A stretch of 64,000 bases of DNA from JAWXVD01 sp044425705 (GTDB lineage: Bacteria > Bacillota > Clostridia > Lachnospirales > Lachnospiraceae), in the NCBI GenBank assembly GCA_044425705.1, contig JAWXVD010000006.1:1-64000 (forward strand), in the 5' to 3' direction. This document shows, piece by piece, positions 1 to 9,276 of this stretch (positions are counted from its first letter, which is position 1; each line of letters opens with the position of its first letter). The notes beneath the pieces are model-generated. The model saw nothing but the letters and a program-made list of their open reading frames with translations, was not told where the DNA came from and searched no databases. The translations under genes and the position numbers were made by a program.

Positions 1-1
1 C

Positions 2-217
2 TATTTGAGTAGTGTTAATCTTGATAGTAGACAAATATATTTTGTGAATCAAATTGTTGAATATATTGTTCAAAATGGAATGATGAAAGATTTTTCCGTT
101 TTACAATCACCACCGTTTACAGACAAAGGAAGTATGGTGGACATTTTCACTGATGTATCAGTGTGGGTTAGTATTAAGAGTATAATTGATACTATTAATA
201 CAAATGTAGCAGCTTAA
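2..217 (+). CDS. hsdR: Type I restriction enzyme R subunit, C-terminal end (partial)
   Basis: The open frame runs in from the left edge, so only about 71 C-terminal residues are present. The text (LDSRQIYFVNQIVEYI, then a short PFTDKGS segment) resembles the extreme C-terminus of EcoEI/EcoKI-type HsdR helicase-nuclease subunits, where a helical tail contacts the methyltransferase core. The TTG at position 5 is an internal codon, not a start. A strong terminator follows at once, so this is the last gene of its operon. The call rests on C-terminal similarity only; the motor and nuclease domains lie outside the window. Confidence 0.6.
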   Translation, partial: YLSSVNLDSRQIYFVNQIVEYIVQNGMMKDFSVLQSPPFTDKGSMVDIFTDVSVWVSIKSIIDTINTNVAA

Positions 218-224
218 AAAATAA

Positions 225-270
225 GGTAACAATTTTTATTTCTTCAAAAAAGTAAAAATTGTTACCTTTT
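225..270 (+). terminator. Intrinsic terminator after the restriction gene
   Basis: A perfect 14-bp stem (GGTAACAATTTTTA at 225-238 with its complement at 253-266) is followed by TTTTTAA. The arms begin and end with GGTAAC/GTTACC, like several other hairpins in this window. Confidence 0.8.
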
Positions 271-286
271 TAATAAAAAAATTAAA

Positions 287-315
287 TTGAGTAAAATGCA
301 ATACTCTATTATACT
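287..315 (+). promoter_or_regulatory. Sigma-A type promoter for the first sugar operon
   Basis: TTGAGT (287-292), a 17-bp spacer and TATACT (310-315) lie upstream of the solute-binding protein gene. This leaves a leader of roughly 70 nt. Confidence 0.6.
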
Positions 316-393
316 TACTTTATCAAATAAATAACGCATGCGAAAAAAGTTAATACTAGTATAAAATGATACGATAAAGGGAGAATAAAGAGA

Positions 394-1725
394 ATGAAAA
401 ACAATTTAGTAAAAAGATTATGTGCCGTTGCTTTAGCAGCAACTATGGTTCTAGGTATGGTAGGGTGTGGTTCTAGTGCAAGTACAACTACAGAATCAAC
501 AACAGAAGAAAATACCGAAACAGACGGAAGTGAAGAAGTGGTATTAAATGTTTGGCATCAATGGGCAAATGATACAAATGAATTAAAAGGGATTTATGAT
601 GCAGCAGTTGCAGCATATATGGAAGAACATCCAAATGTAACAATCAATACTGAAACATTAGATACAGAAGCATACAAAACAAAAATTTCTGCTGAATTTG
701 CAGGAGATGCATCAGGAATCGACGTATTTTACTACTGGGGTGCTGGTACAGCTAAAAAATTAGTGGATGCTGGAAAATTATTATCACTAGATGATTACAT
801 TACAGAAGAAGTAGCAGCAAAAATTTTACCAGGTTCAACAAGTGCATTTGAATATGATGGAAGTACTTATTCACTACCTTCCTTTTCATGGTACATGGCA
901 TTATTCTGTAACACAGCATTATTTGAAGAAGCAGGTGTAGAGCTTCCAACAACTTATGATGAATTACTTGCAGCAGTGGAAGCCTTAACAGAAATCGGTG
1001 TAACACCTATCGCCTCTGGTGCGAAAGATGGTTGGAATGCAGCATTTGTTTACCAAGCATTAGCCATGAGAGAAATCGGAGCTGATACAATCAATTCTAT
1101 GTTAAGTGGAGAAACAGCATTTGCAGGAGATGATGGATACCGTGCAGCGGCAGAAAAAATGTCTGAATTATATGAATTAGGTGCTTTTGGAGCAAACCCA
1201 TTAGAAGGTGGAAATGATGATGCAAATGCTTCTTTTATCGCAGGAAACTCAGCAATGAGAATTATGGGTAGCTGGTTTGCAAATCAAGTATATTCAGATG
1301 AAACTGTAACAATTAATCCAGAAGATGTAGTGGCAATTAATATTCCAATGATCAATGAAGATGGTGACGCAAGTGATTACTGTGGTGGATTTATTGAATC
1401 ATTCTGGGTAAACAATAGTACGGCGAATCCTGATGTAGCAGCAGATTTTGCAATTTACATCAATGAAAAAATGGGTGCAGCTGCTTATGAAACAGGAACA
1501 GGATTTAGTGGATGGGATGTAGAAATGGACGACAGTAACTTAAATCCATTATTCATTCAAATCAAAGAATTATTGGCAGAAAGTGAAACTGGTGTATTGG
1601 CTTGGGATACTTCTTTAGACTCTTACCCAGCAACCATTCACAATGAAATGGTGCAAACATTATTTGCTCCAAATGCTGATATTGATGCATTTATTGAAGA
1701 ACATGAAATGGCCATCAACGAATAA
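394..1725 (+). CDS. Sugar ABC transporter solute-binding lipoprotein (CUT1)
   Basis: The 443-residue protein starts with a positively charged, hydrophobic signal sequence ending in a lipobox (MVGC, lipidated Cys at residue 25). A Thr/Glu-rich linker and a typical extracellular binding protein family 1 fold follow (NVWHQWANDTNELKG and later segments). It should capture a sugar outside the cell and deliver it to the two permeases encoded next. A GGGAG ribosome site precedes the ATG. No ATPase gene is in the operon, which fits CUT1 systems served by a shared MsmX-like ATPase. The downstream phosphorylase suggests a beta-gluco-oligosaccharide ligand; that specificity is inferred. Confidence 0.9.
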   Translation: MKNNLVKRLCAVALAATMVLGMVGCGSSASTTTESTTEENTETDGSEEVVLNVWHQWANDTNELKGIYDAAVAAYMEEHPNVTINTETLDTEAYKTKISAEFAGDASGIDVFYYWGAGTAKKLVDAGKLLSLDDYITEEVAAKILPGSTSAFEYDGSTYSLPSFSWYMALFCNTALFEEAGVELPTTYDELLAAVEALTEIGVTPIASGAKDGWNAAFVYQALAMREIGADTINSMLSGETAFAGDDGYRAAAEKMSELYELGAFGANPLEGGNDDANASFIAGNSAMRIMGSWFANQVYSDETVTINPEDVVAINIPMINEDGDASDYCGGFIESFWVNNSTANPDVAADFAIYINEKMGAAAYETGTGFSGWDVEMDDSNLNPLFIQIKELLAESETGVLAWDTSLDSYPATIHNEMVQTLFAPNADIDAFIEEHEMAINE

Positions 1726-1751
1726 AATTAGAAGTTAGTATTTTAAAAGCT

Positions 1752-1798
1752 GGAGGCTATCACAAAATATCATAATAATTTGTGGTAGTCTCCTTTTT
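1752..1798 (+). terminator. Hairpin with T-tract between binding-protein and permease genes
   Basis: A 15-bp stem with two G-U pairs (1752-1766 with 1779-1793) is followed by TTTTT. Such leaky terminators between binding-protein and permease genes keep the binding protein in excess; that role is inferred. Confidence 0.75.
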
Positions 1799-1832
1799 GT
1801 TGCAAAAAAAGTAGGAAAAGGATGGATATAGT

Positions 1833-2726
1833 ATGGATAAGATGCTAGGGAAAAAACGATATGTGGCAGTTTTTGTATTACCAGCAATGATTATGTTTGT
1901 GTGTTTTGTATTATTACCTCTTATTATGACAGGTGTATATGGATTTTTTGAATATGACGGAATAGGTTCCATGACATTTATAGGATTAGAAAATTATATT
2001 GACATGTTTACTACGGATCGATATTTTCCGCAGGCAATTGTCAATTCATTTATATTAGTAGCAGCTTCTTTATTTATTCAATTACCGATTTCATTGATAT
2101 TGGCATTGATTTTAGCAAAAGGAGTAAAAGGCGAAAAGTTTTTTAGAACAGTTTATTTTATTCCAGTTGTTATTTCCAGTATGGTAATAGGTCAACTGTG
2201 GATGAAAATTTTCCACAGTGAATACGGACTGTTAAATTTATTGATTCAAGCAACGATAGATTCTGACTTTACATATTCTTGGTTATCCAATGCGCAAACA
2301 GCATTTGGTGCAACAGTTGTGCCAGCTGTGTGGCAATACATAGGATACCATATGTTGATTTTTTATGCAGGTATCAAATCTATTTCAACAGATTATTATG
2401 AAGCAGCACAAATTGACGGTGCAAAGAATTTCCAGGTGATTCGTAAGATTACCCTTCCATTGTTAGCACCAATTATTAAAACTTGTGTGATCTTTTCAAT
2501 AACAGGTTCTCTAAGAGCTTTCGATTTGATTTATGTTATGACAGGTGGTGGTCCGAATCATGCTAGTGAAGTGCCAGCCACTTTAATGTATAACAATCTA
2601 TTTAGAAAAGGTTTATATGGATATGGAAGTGCACAAGCTTTCTTTATTGTAGTAGAATGTTTGGTTTTAGCAGTAGTTATTAATCGTATTTTCAAAAAAG
2701 CGGAAGAGAACGCAACTATTGTGTAA
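1833..2726 (+). CDS. Sugar ABC transporter permease (MalF/UgpA type)
   Basis: This 297-residue polytopic membrane protein begins with a TM helix (VFVLPAMIMFVCFVLLPL). It carries the permease EAA loop (EAAQIDGAKNFQVIRKITLP), which contacts the ATPase in the cytoplasm. Length and order match MalF-like CUT1 permeases without the large periplasmic loop. An in-frame ATG at 1842 is an alternative start; GGAAAAGG is the likely ribosome site. It pairs with the next permease and the upstream lipoprotein. Confidence 0.9.
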   Translation: MDKMLGKKRYVAVFVLPAMIMFVCFVLLPLIMTGVYGFFEYDGIGSMTFIGLENYIDMFTTDRYFPQAIVNSFILVAASLFIQLPISLILALILAKGVKGEKFFRTVYFIPVVISSMVIGQLWMKIFHSEYGLLNLLIQATIDSDFTYSWLSNAQTAFGATVVPAVWQYIGYHMLIFYAGIKSISTDYYEAAQIDGAKNFQVIRKITLPLLAPIIKTCVIFSITGSLRAFDLIYVMTGGGPNHASEVPATLMYNNLFRKGLYGYGSAQAFFIVVECLVLAVVINRIFKKAEENATIV

Positions 2727-2799
2727 GAAGCAATGAGTGAAATACGCATCATTGTAACGATAATACAATAAGGAAAAGTGGGAGAAAGGATGAACCATT

Positions 2800-3642
2800 A
2801 TGAGAACAAATAAGAAAAAATTAGAAATAGGAAAAAAATTAGGCTATGTTGCTTTGATATTTATTGCAGTTGCACAATTATTTCCATTATATTGGCTGAT
2901 TACCTTTTCTTTAAAAACAAATATCGAAATTTTTGGAGAAAACGTATTAGGTTTACCACAGGAATGGCGTTTTGTAAATTATCAAACAGCATTAACAGAT
3001 GGAGGTATTTTAAGATACTTTTTAAATTCAGTATTTTATTCTGGAGCAACAGTTGTTATAGTGGGTATCATTACAGCTATGGCGGCATATGCGATTGCTA
3101 GAATGAAATGGAAATTGAGTGGAGTTGCTTTTTCAATCTTTACTATGGGAATTATGATTCCGGGGCAGGCGACACTATTACCATTATTTCAAATTATGAA
3201 TAAAACGGGGTTAAAAGGTGGTTATTTAGGATTATTGATTCCCTATATTGCATGTTCTATCGCTATGAGTGTTATGATCTTAACTGGATTTTACAGAAAT
3301 ATTCCAAAAGAAATGGAAGAAGCAGCATATATTGATGGTTGCGGAATTTTTAGATGTTTTAGAACCATTATGTTACCAATGGTAAAACCAGCATTAGCCA
3401 CAGCTTCCATATTTACATTTTTAGGAACATGGAATGAATTAATGTTTGCCAATACATTAGTAGACAAAGCGGAATACAGAACCTTACCAGTTGGAATTAT
3501 GTCATTCTCAGGTCAGTATTCAACAGATTGGGGACTGATTGGTGCAGGTATGGTAATTGCTACATTGCCAACAATCTTAATATATATTCTTTTGAGTAAT
3601 CAAGTACAAGACAGTTTGGTAGCAGGTGCTGTAAAGGGGTAA
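2800..3642 (+). CDS. Sugar ABC transporter permease (MalG/UgpE type)
   Basis: This 280-residue, six-helix permease has the EAA loop EEAAYIDGCGIFRCFRTIML and ends in the LVAGAVKG tail typical of MalG-type CUT1 permeases. GGGAGAAAGG precedes the ATG; an ATG ten bases upstream is out of frame. It forms the membrane channel with the preceding MalF-type subunit. Confidence 0.9.
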   Translation: MRTNKKKLEIGKKLGYVALIFIAVAQLFPLYWLITFSLKTNIEIFGENVLGLPQEWRFVNYQTALTDGGILRYFLNSVFYSGATVVIVGIITAMAAYAIARMKWKLSGVAFSIFTMGIMIPGQATLLPLFQIMNKTGLKGGYLGLLIPYIACSIAMSVMILTGFYRNIPKEMEEAAYIDGCGIFRCFRTIMLPMVKPALATASIFTFLGTWNELMFANTLVDKAEYRTLPVGIMSFSGQYSTDWGLIGAGMVIATLPTILIYILLSNQVQDSLVAGAVKG

Positions 3643-3705
3643 TGTATTAGCATGAAACAGGGCAGTGCCAAATTGCTTCTTTTTAGCGATTTGTGTGCAT
3701 AAAAT

Positions 3706-3737
3706 GGTAACTTTCAGCCTATGGCTGAATAGTTACC
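3706..3737 (+). repeat. GGTAACT...AGTTACC hairpin
   Basis: GGTAACTTTCAGCC (3706-3719) pairs with 3723-3737 across a 3-nt loop with one bulge. It lies 24 nt before the phosphorylase start and has no T-tract, so it is more likely a 5' leader structure or repeat than a terminator. It resembles the GTTACC hairpins at 225, 26141 and 47596. Confidence 0.6.
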
Positions 3738-3760
3738 AATAAAATGACAGGAGACAGAAG

Positions 3761-6700
3761 ATGTTTGACAATAAAAATAGATTTGTAATAGAAAACTTTA
3801 ATAAAAATTCCACTTTTTCTAGTTTTTTACCTGGGATTAGTGGAGAATATGGAATTCCCATGTGGTGCTTTTATGTAAATAGAGGACAAGCGGTAACTAG
3901 CTTTGGTATCGAGAATAAAAATCACTCTATTATGGAATTTTATCCAGCCCATCAAGCATATCAAATCACTAAGAATATGGGATTCCGTACTTTTCTTAAA
4001 ATTGATGGAAAATTTTACGAACCATTTCGCAGCGATGAAGCAAATACGAAGATGTATATTGGTATGAATGAATTGGAAATTGAAGAATGTAATGAAGAAT
4101 TAGGATTTCAAATCAATGTTCGTTACTTTACCTTACCAAATGAGAACTTGGGTGGATTAACAAGAATTATTACAATTAAAAATACAACAAATGAGTCACA
4201 CAGATTTGAAGTAATGGATGGAATGCCAGCAATCATTCCTTACGGTATGGAACTTGATAATTTAAAAGAAATGGCACAAACCATGAAAGCATGGATGCAG
4301 GTAGAAGATGTTGAAACCAAGGTGCCATATTATCGTGTTAGATTCAGTACAAAAGATAGTGCCCAAGTTTCAAAAATTGATGGTGGTAATTTTATGATAT
4401 CTGTATCAGACGATGGAACCAAATTGCCAATTATCGGTGATGCAGAATTAGTATTCGATTATGACACAGCCTTTGAAAAACCAGTTAGATTTATTGATAC
4501 AGATGTAAATGACCTATGTTTAGAAAAACAAATCGTGCAAAATCAAGTACCTTCTGGATTTGCCTGTGTAGCAAAAACAATTTCTAGTGATGAAACAGCC
4601 CAAATATATACAGTGATTGGGCAAGGTGCAAATAAAGAATTAGTGAAGAATTTTGCTGATAAACAACTGGGAAAAGATTTTTTTGAGAAAAAATATGAAG
4701 AAGCATTATGTTTGACAACAGAATTAGGAGAAATGATTGAAACAAAATCTAATAATCCTGTGTTTGACGCATATTGTAAACAAACATATTTAGACAATGT
4801 ATTACGTGGTGGTTTTCCAACACCAGTAGGAAAAGATAAAATATTCTATTTATATTCTAGAAAACATGGTGATATCGAAAGGGATTATAATTTCTTTTCG
4901 ATGTTACCTGAATATTTCTCACAAGGAAATGGCAATTTTAGAGATGTAAACCAAAATAGAAGAAGTGATGTGCTATTTACACCATTTGTAAAAGATTATA
5001 ACATCAAAGTGTTCTATAATTTGATTCAATTAGATGGTTATAACCCGTTATCGGTAAAACAAGTTAGCTATGTTGCAGAAAATAAGGAAGTGATTTTAGA
5101 GCAAGTTATAGGAGATAGAAGTGGATTAGAAAAATTCCTAGAGCGTGAATTTTCACCAGGCAAATTATTTTACTATTTATCAGAAAATAAAATCACCTTG
5201 AAATGTGGTCAAGAAGAGTTTTTGGAACTTGTTATGAACCATAGTAAAGAACAATTAAATGCTGATTTCTCAGAAGGGTATTGGACAGATCATTGGACTT
5301 ATAATTTAGATCTAGTAGAGACATTTATTTCAATTTATCCTGAGCTAGAGAAAAAATTGTTGTTTGAGGATGAGAGCTATACTTATTTTGAATCGAAAGC
5401 GGTTGTGAATCCTAGAATCAAGCGTTATGTAAAAACCGAGCAAGGGATGAGACAATATCATGCAGTGAATGAAGAATTAAAAGAAAATGTTGCCCATACA
5501 GAAGCCAGAACAAAATATGGGAAAGGTGAGGTATATTATACTAACTTAATGACAAAATTACTTGTTCTTGCAGCCAATAAATTCACGGCTGTTGATATGC
5601 AAGGTATGGGAATTGAAATGGAAGGTGGAAAACCAGGCTGGTATGATGCATTAAATGGTCTTCCGGGAATTTTTGGTTCTAGTATGTCAGAAACTTATGA
5701 AGTACAAAGAATGCTCCGATTTATCATAAAAGCATTTGAAAAATATCAAGTGGAAACGAAGGTATCAAAAGAATTATATCAATTCCTTGAGACTATTGGC
5801 AATACTATGGAAAGTTACAATCAAGATAATTTATATGTATGGAATCATTTGAACATGGCTAAGGAAATGTATCGTGAAGAAACAACTTGGGGAGTTGATG
5901 GAGAAGAAATCATTGTAAAACCAGAAAAAATCTTACCAATTTTAACACAGTGTAGCGATTACTTAGCAGATGGTATTAAAAAAGCATGTAAGATGAAAAA
6001 TGGGATTGCTCCTACTTATTTTTCTTATAGTTTTTCAGATTTTGATGTTGTTGGCAGTCAGATTGTACCAAAGGACTTACAAATCGTTGAATTGCCACTA
6101 TTCTTAGAAGGACCAGTGAGATACTATAAATTATTAGAAACACAAGAAGAGAAGAAAGCTTTATATACAGCCGTAAAAGAAAGTGATTTATATGATGATA
6201 AATTGCATATGTATAAAGTGAATGCTTCTTTAGAAGATGCACCATATGAAGTAGGTAGAGCAAAAGCATTCTCACCAGGTTGGTTAGAAAATGAATCTAT
6301 TTGGTTACATATGGAGTATAAATACTTATTAGAATTATTAAAAAGTGATTTATATGAAGAGTTTTTTGAAGCCTTTGAAAAAGCTGCAGTTCCATTCTTA
6401 GATGAAAAAGTGTATGGAAGAAGTTCCTTGGAAAATTCATCATTTATTGTAAGCAGTGCTAATAGCAATAAGAAATTACATGGAAAAGGATTTGTTGCTA
6501 GATTAAGTGGATCAACCGCAGAGTTTTTACAAATTTGGCATATGATGATGTTTGGAAAACAAATGTTTAGCATGGAAAACAATGAACTAGTTGTTTCATT
6601 TAATCCTGCCATTCCTAAAAATTTGTTGACAAGCGAAAATCAAATCACATGTACTTTGTTTGGAAATACAGAAGTTACTTATCATGTAAAAAATAGAACA

Positions 6701-6853
6701 AATGTGATTCCCAATGAAATAGTAATTGATAAAATTTTGATGCAAATGAATGATGGTGAAAAAATCATGGTAGAAAGTGCAAAATTGAAAGGAAAAATTG
6801 CAGAAGAATTAAGAGAAGGCAGTATTAAAACAGTTGAAGTATGGATGGAATAA
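3761..6853 (+). CDS. GH94/GH161-like glycoside phosphorylase (cellobiose phosphorylase-like)
   Basis: The 1030-residue protein has an N-terminal beta-sandwich region (FLPGISGEYGIPMWCFYVNR) and an alpha-barrel region. A candidate catalytic Asp395 lies in FRDVNQNRRSDV, followed by GYWTDHWTYNLDL and GKPGWYDALNGLPG. There is no signal peptide, so it acts in the cytoplasm. Such enzymes cleave beta-glucosides with phosphate, saving ATP. At 1030 residues it is longer than classical GH94 cellobiose phosphorylases (about 800) and closer to the longer beta-1,3-glucan phosphorylases (GH161). The family and substrate are uncertain. The adjacent ABC transporter points to an imported oligosaccharide. Confidence 0.75.
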   Translation: MFDNKNRFVIENFNKNSTFSSFLPGISGEYGIPMWCFYVNRGQAVTSFGIENKNHSIMEFYPAHQAYQITKNMGFRTFLKIDGKFYEPFRSDEANTKMYIGMNELEIEECNEELGFQINVRYFTLPNENLGGLTRIITIKNTTNESHRFEVMDGMPAIIPYGMELDNLKEMAQTMKAWMQVEDVETKVPYYRVRFSTKDSAQVSKIDGGNFMISVSDDGTKLPIIGDAELVFDYDTAFEKPVRFIDTDVNDLCLEKQIVQNQVPSGFACVAKTISSDETAQIYTVIGQGANKELVKNFADKQLGKDFFEKKYEEALCLTTELGEMIETKSNNPVFDAYCKQTYLDNVLRGGFPTPVGKDKIFYLYSRKHGDIERDYNFFSMLPEYFSQGNGNFRDVNQNRRSDVLFTPFVKDYNIKVFYNLIQLDGYNPLSVKQVSYVAENKEVILEQVIGDRSGLEKFLEREFSPGKLFYYLSENKITLKCGQEEFLELVMNHSKEQLNADFSEGYWTDHWTYNLDLVETFISIYPELEKKLLFEDESYTYFESKAVVNPRIKRYVKTEQGMRQYHAVNEELKENVAHTEARTKYGKGEVYYTNLMTKLLVLAANKFTAVDMQGMGIEMEGGKPGWYDALNGLPGIFGSSMSETYEVQRMLRFIIKAFEKYQVETKVSKELYQFLETIGNTMESYNQDNLYVWNHLNMAKEMYREETTWGVDGEEIIVKPEKILPILTQCSDYLADGIKKACKMKNGIAPTYFSYSFSDFDVVGSQIVPKDLQIVELPLFLEGPVRYYKLLETQEEKKALYTAVKESDLYDDKLHMYKVNASLEDAPYEVGRAKAFSPGWLENESIWLHMEYKYLLELLKSDLYEEFFEAFEKAAVPFLDEKVYGRSSLENSSFIVSSANSNKKLHGKGFVARLSGSTAEFLQIWHMMMFGKQMFSMENNELVVSFNPAIPKNLLTSENQITCTLFGNTEVTYHVKNRTNVIPNEIVIDKILMQMNDGEKIMVESAKLKGKIAEELREGSIKTVEVWME

Positions 6854-6919
6854 AGAAAATGAGCTATTTGTGATATTTATTTCATATAAATAAAATTAGA
6901 ATAAATCTATGAGAAAGAA

Positions 6920-6948
6920 TGGACAGTTATGATGAAGTATTGTATACT
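6920..6948 (+). promoter_or_regulatory. Promoter for degV
   Basis: TGGACA (6920-6925), a 17-bp spacer and TATACT (6943-6948). Confidence 0.55.
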
Positions 6949-7051
6949 ATATGAAGTGGTAATAAGGTACAGATTATAGTGTATGATAATTTAAAAATCT
7001 TGATTATATGCTATTAAAATTCTTGGGAACATGAAAGGTAGAGAACGGATT

Positions 7052-7885
7052 ATGGTTAAGATTATTACAGATTCATCTTCATTATATACTGGGGAAGAAG
7101 CAGAACAATTAGGATTTCAAGCAGTACCATTGTGTATAAGCATTGATGATTGGCATGGACGTGATTTATTAATGGATATGGATAAATTTTATGGACAGAT
7201 TGAAAAAGGCTATGTACCAAGTTCTTCGCAACCACCAATCGGTGATGTGATTGAAGCATACGAAAATAATCCAGAGGTAGAATCTATTAATATTGCAATG
7301 GCTGATGGATTATCAGGAACTTATACTACTGCATGCAGCGCAAAAGAAATGGTAGAGCATAGTGATAAAATCACAGTGTTAAATTCTAGAACATTATGCG
7401 GACCACATCGTTATCTTGTAGATAAAGCTGTAGAAATGGCACGTGAAGGAAAAGAAAAGCTGGAAATTCTTAACTGGTTAAAGGGAGCAATAGAAAAAAC
7501 AGATTCTTTCTTAATGCCACAAGATTTCGCCTTTCTAAAGAGAGGTGGCAGATTAACACCTTTAGCAGGAACAATTGGCGGATTATTAAAATTAAAACCA
7601 ATCCTTAGAATTACACCTGATGGAAAAAGATTAGATAAATTTGCAGTGAAGAGAACAGTAACCTCTGCTACTGCAAGTATCGTAAAACATTTTGAGAAAT
7701 TACATATAGATGAACGTCATATTGTCTATATTTCTCATGCAAATGTGTTAGAAGATGCTAAAAAGGTAAAAGAAATAATCTTAGAAGCTTTTCCAAAGGT
7801 GGAAGTACAAATGTTTAAATTAAGCCCAGCATTTGTAACACAAGGTGGTCCAGGTTGTATCGCTATTCAATATATTGAAAAATAA
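7052..7885 (+). CDS. DegV family fatty acid-binding protein
   Basis: This 277-residue protein opens with the family signature VKIITDSSS and keeps SSSQPPIGDV, LSGTYTTA and LKRGGRL, the residues around the fatty-acyl pocket. DegV/FakB proteins bind fatty acids, and some hand them to the FakA kinase. The ATG at 7052 is preferred over that at 7031 because AAAGGTAGAG lies about 9 nt upstream and homologues begin at this point. It appears to be a single-gene unit with its own promoter. The ligand is unknown. Confidence 0.88.
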   Translation: MVKIITDSSSLYTGEEAEQLGFQAVPLCISIDDWHGRDLLMDMDKFYGQIEKGYVPSSSQPPIGDVIEAYENNPEVESINIAMADGLSGTYTTACSAKEMVEHSDKITVLNSRTLCGPHRYLVDKAVEMAREGKEKLEILNWLKGAIEKTDSFLMPQDFAFLKRGGRLTPLAGTIGGLLKLKPILRITPDGKRLDKFAVKRTVTSATASIVKHFEKLHIDERHIVYISHANVLEDAKKVKEIILEAFPKVEVQMFKLSPAFVTQGGPGCIAIQYIEK

Positions 7886-7983
7886 AGAAGATTACGTGCA
7901 ACCACCCTATTTCGGTGATAGGTACAGCCTACTATTTTAGTTTCTAAAAAATAAATCATTTTGCAAATTTATTTTATACAGAT

Positions 7984-8077
7984 ATCCCTCAAATTATCAC
8001 ACAAATATCTTTTCTAAAAATAGGGTTTGAAATCAATTTTTAGAATGTAAAAGTGTTGTTTGGTTTGAGGGATTTTT
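7984..8077 (+). other. Nested hairpin structure between convergent genes
   Basis: ATCCCTCAAA (7984-7993) pairs perfectly with 8064-8073, followed by TTTT on the plus strand. Inside lies an 8-bp hairpin (CTAAAAAT, 8014-8021, with 8036-8043). It overlaps the stop codon of the converging radical SAM gene. It could be a long-looped terminator for degV or a small structured RNA. Confidence 0.45.
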
Positions 8078-9002
8078 AATGGACATATGATTTACCTTGC
8101 CATATATCTTTTTCTTTAAAATAGTTTGTTATACAATTCAAGACATGTCTTTTGTTGCTACTCCAGAGAGGTGCAATTAACAAACTTTTAGGGCCATCTC
8201 CTGTGATTCTATGGACGGTAATATCAGGTCTAAGTGTACAAATGCATTTTCCAAGTAGATCTAAATATTCATCTAAGGTAGGAACAAAAAAAGGATTCGT
8301 TTCATAAATAGTGGCTAAATCGGTACCCGTTAAAACATGTAATAATTGTAATTTAATCCCTTGAATATCCTGTGTATTTAAATATTTGATGGTTTCCAAA
8401 ATACCATCTCTTTCTTCTGAAGGCAAACCTATTATAGTATGAACGATGACTGTGATATTTCTTTTCCGCAGGTTGGTAACTGCTGTTTCAAAAACACAAA
8501 GGGGATATCCTCGTCGAATAAAAGCAGCACTTTTTTCATTGGAAGTCTGCAATCCTAATTCAATCCAAACAGGTTTGATTTGGTTCAATTCATCTAGTAG
8601 ATTTAACACATCATCATTTAAACAATCAGGTCTAGTGGCAATCGATAGTATTTTTACTTGAGAATCTGAAAGTGCTTCATGATATATTTTCCTTAAATAG
8701 TCGATTTTTCCATAAGTATTGGTATAAGCTTGGAAATATGCGATATAAGAAGAGGCAACAGTTTTCTTTGTTAATAAGTCTTTTCCTTTTTCTAATTGTC
8801 GTGTAATGGAATCTCTAGCATTTCCAGCAAAATCACCAGATCCATTTTCACTACAGAAGATACAGCCTCTTGTATCTATGGTCCCATCTCTGTTAGGGCA
8901 AGTAAGTCCTGCATCTAGTGAAATTTTATATAATTTTTCTCCAAAAGTTTCTCTTGCATAATGATTTAAAGAATAATAACGATCATTTTTCCAAGGTTCC
9001 AT
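8076..9002 (-). CDS. TIGR01212/YhcC-type radical SAM protein
   Basis: This 308-residue protein has the family's CPNRDGTIDTRGCIFC region near the N-terminus, which holds the Cys residues for the 4Fe-4S cluster. An elongator/radical SAM barrel follows (IATRPDCL, WIELGLQTSN, VHTIIGLPSE). E. coli YhcC is the named relative; its substrate is unknown, although the Elp3-like fold hints at RNA modification. It is transcribed against degV and away from the ATPase gene. Confidence 0.88.
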   Translation of the reverse strand: MEPWKNDRYYSLNHYARETFGEKLYKISLDAGLTCPNRDGTIDTRGCIFCSENGSGDFAGNARDSITRQLEKGKDLLTKKTVASSYIAYFQAYTNTYGKIDYLRKIYHEALSDSQVKILSIATRPDCLNDDVLNLLDELNQIKPVWIELGLQTSNEKSAAFIRRGYPLCVFETAVTNLRKRNITVIVHTIIGLPSEERDGILETIKYLNTQDIQGIKLQLLHVLTGTDLATIYETNPFFVPTLDEYLDLLGKCICTLRPDITVHRITGDGPKSLLIAPLWSSNKRHVLNCITNYFKEKDIWQGKSYVH

Positions 9003-9133
9003 TATGTCCCCTTTCTATATAAATACTTGATATTGGTAGAATTTCTGTTCCTTTTTGTGGCGTAGCAGTGAAAAGTAATCGAATTTCTATTGTTATAGTT
9101 TAAAGGTTTGTGAAAGATATTACAAGGGATATA

Positions 9134-9243
9134 AAAATGTGTAAAATAAGAAAAAATTATAGCGAAAAACGTGTAAATATCTATAAAAATATTGCGATAA
9201 AACGTGTAAAAAATATATTATATATATGGTTAAAATGTGTAAA
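9134..9243 (+). repeat. Four direct 12-bp repeats (AAAAYGTGTAAA) at 32-33 bp spacing
   Basis: Copies start at 9134, 9166, 9199 and 9232, so the spacing is 32, 33 and 33 bp, about three helical turns. All match AAAAYGTGTAAA exactly, with Y the only variable base. Copies 2 and 3 also share a GCGA upstream flank. The last copy ends just before the -35 element of the promoter at 9248. It looks like a regulator-binding array. The rest of the 9003-9408 gap is featureless AT-rich DNA apart from the promoter. Confidence 0.75.
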
Positions 9244-9247
9244 ATAT

Positions 9248-9276
9248 TTGAATTTGGTAAGAGTATAGTGTATACT
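9248..9276 (+). promoter_or_regulatory. Promoter for the AAA ATPase gene
   Basis: TTGAAT (9248-9253), a 17-bp spacer and TATACT (9271-9276) lie immediately downstream of the repeat array, leaving a leader of about 125 nt. Confidence 0.6.

Noticed and set aside
9134..9243. CRISPR array
   Set aside because: The repeat is only 12 bp, the spacers are AT-rich low-complexity sequence of about 21 bp, there are no cas genes, and a promoter follows immediately.
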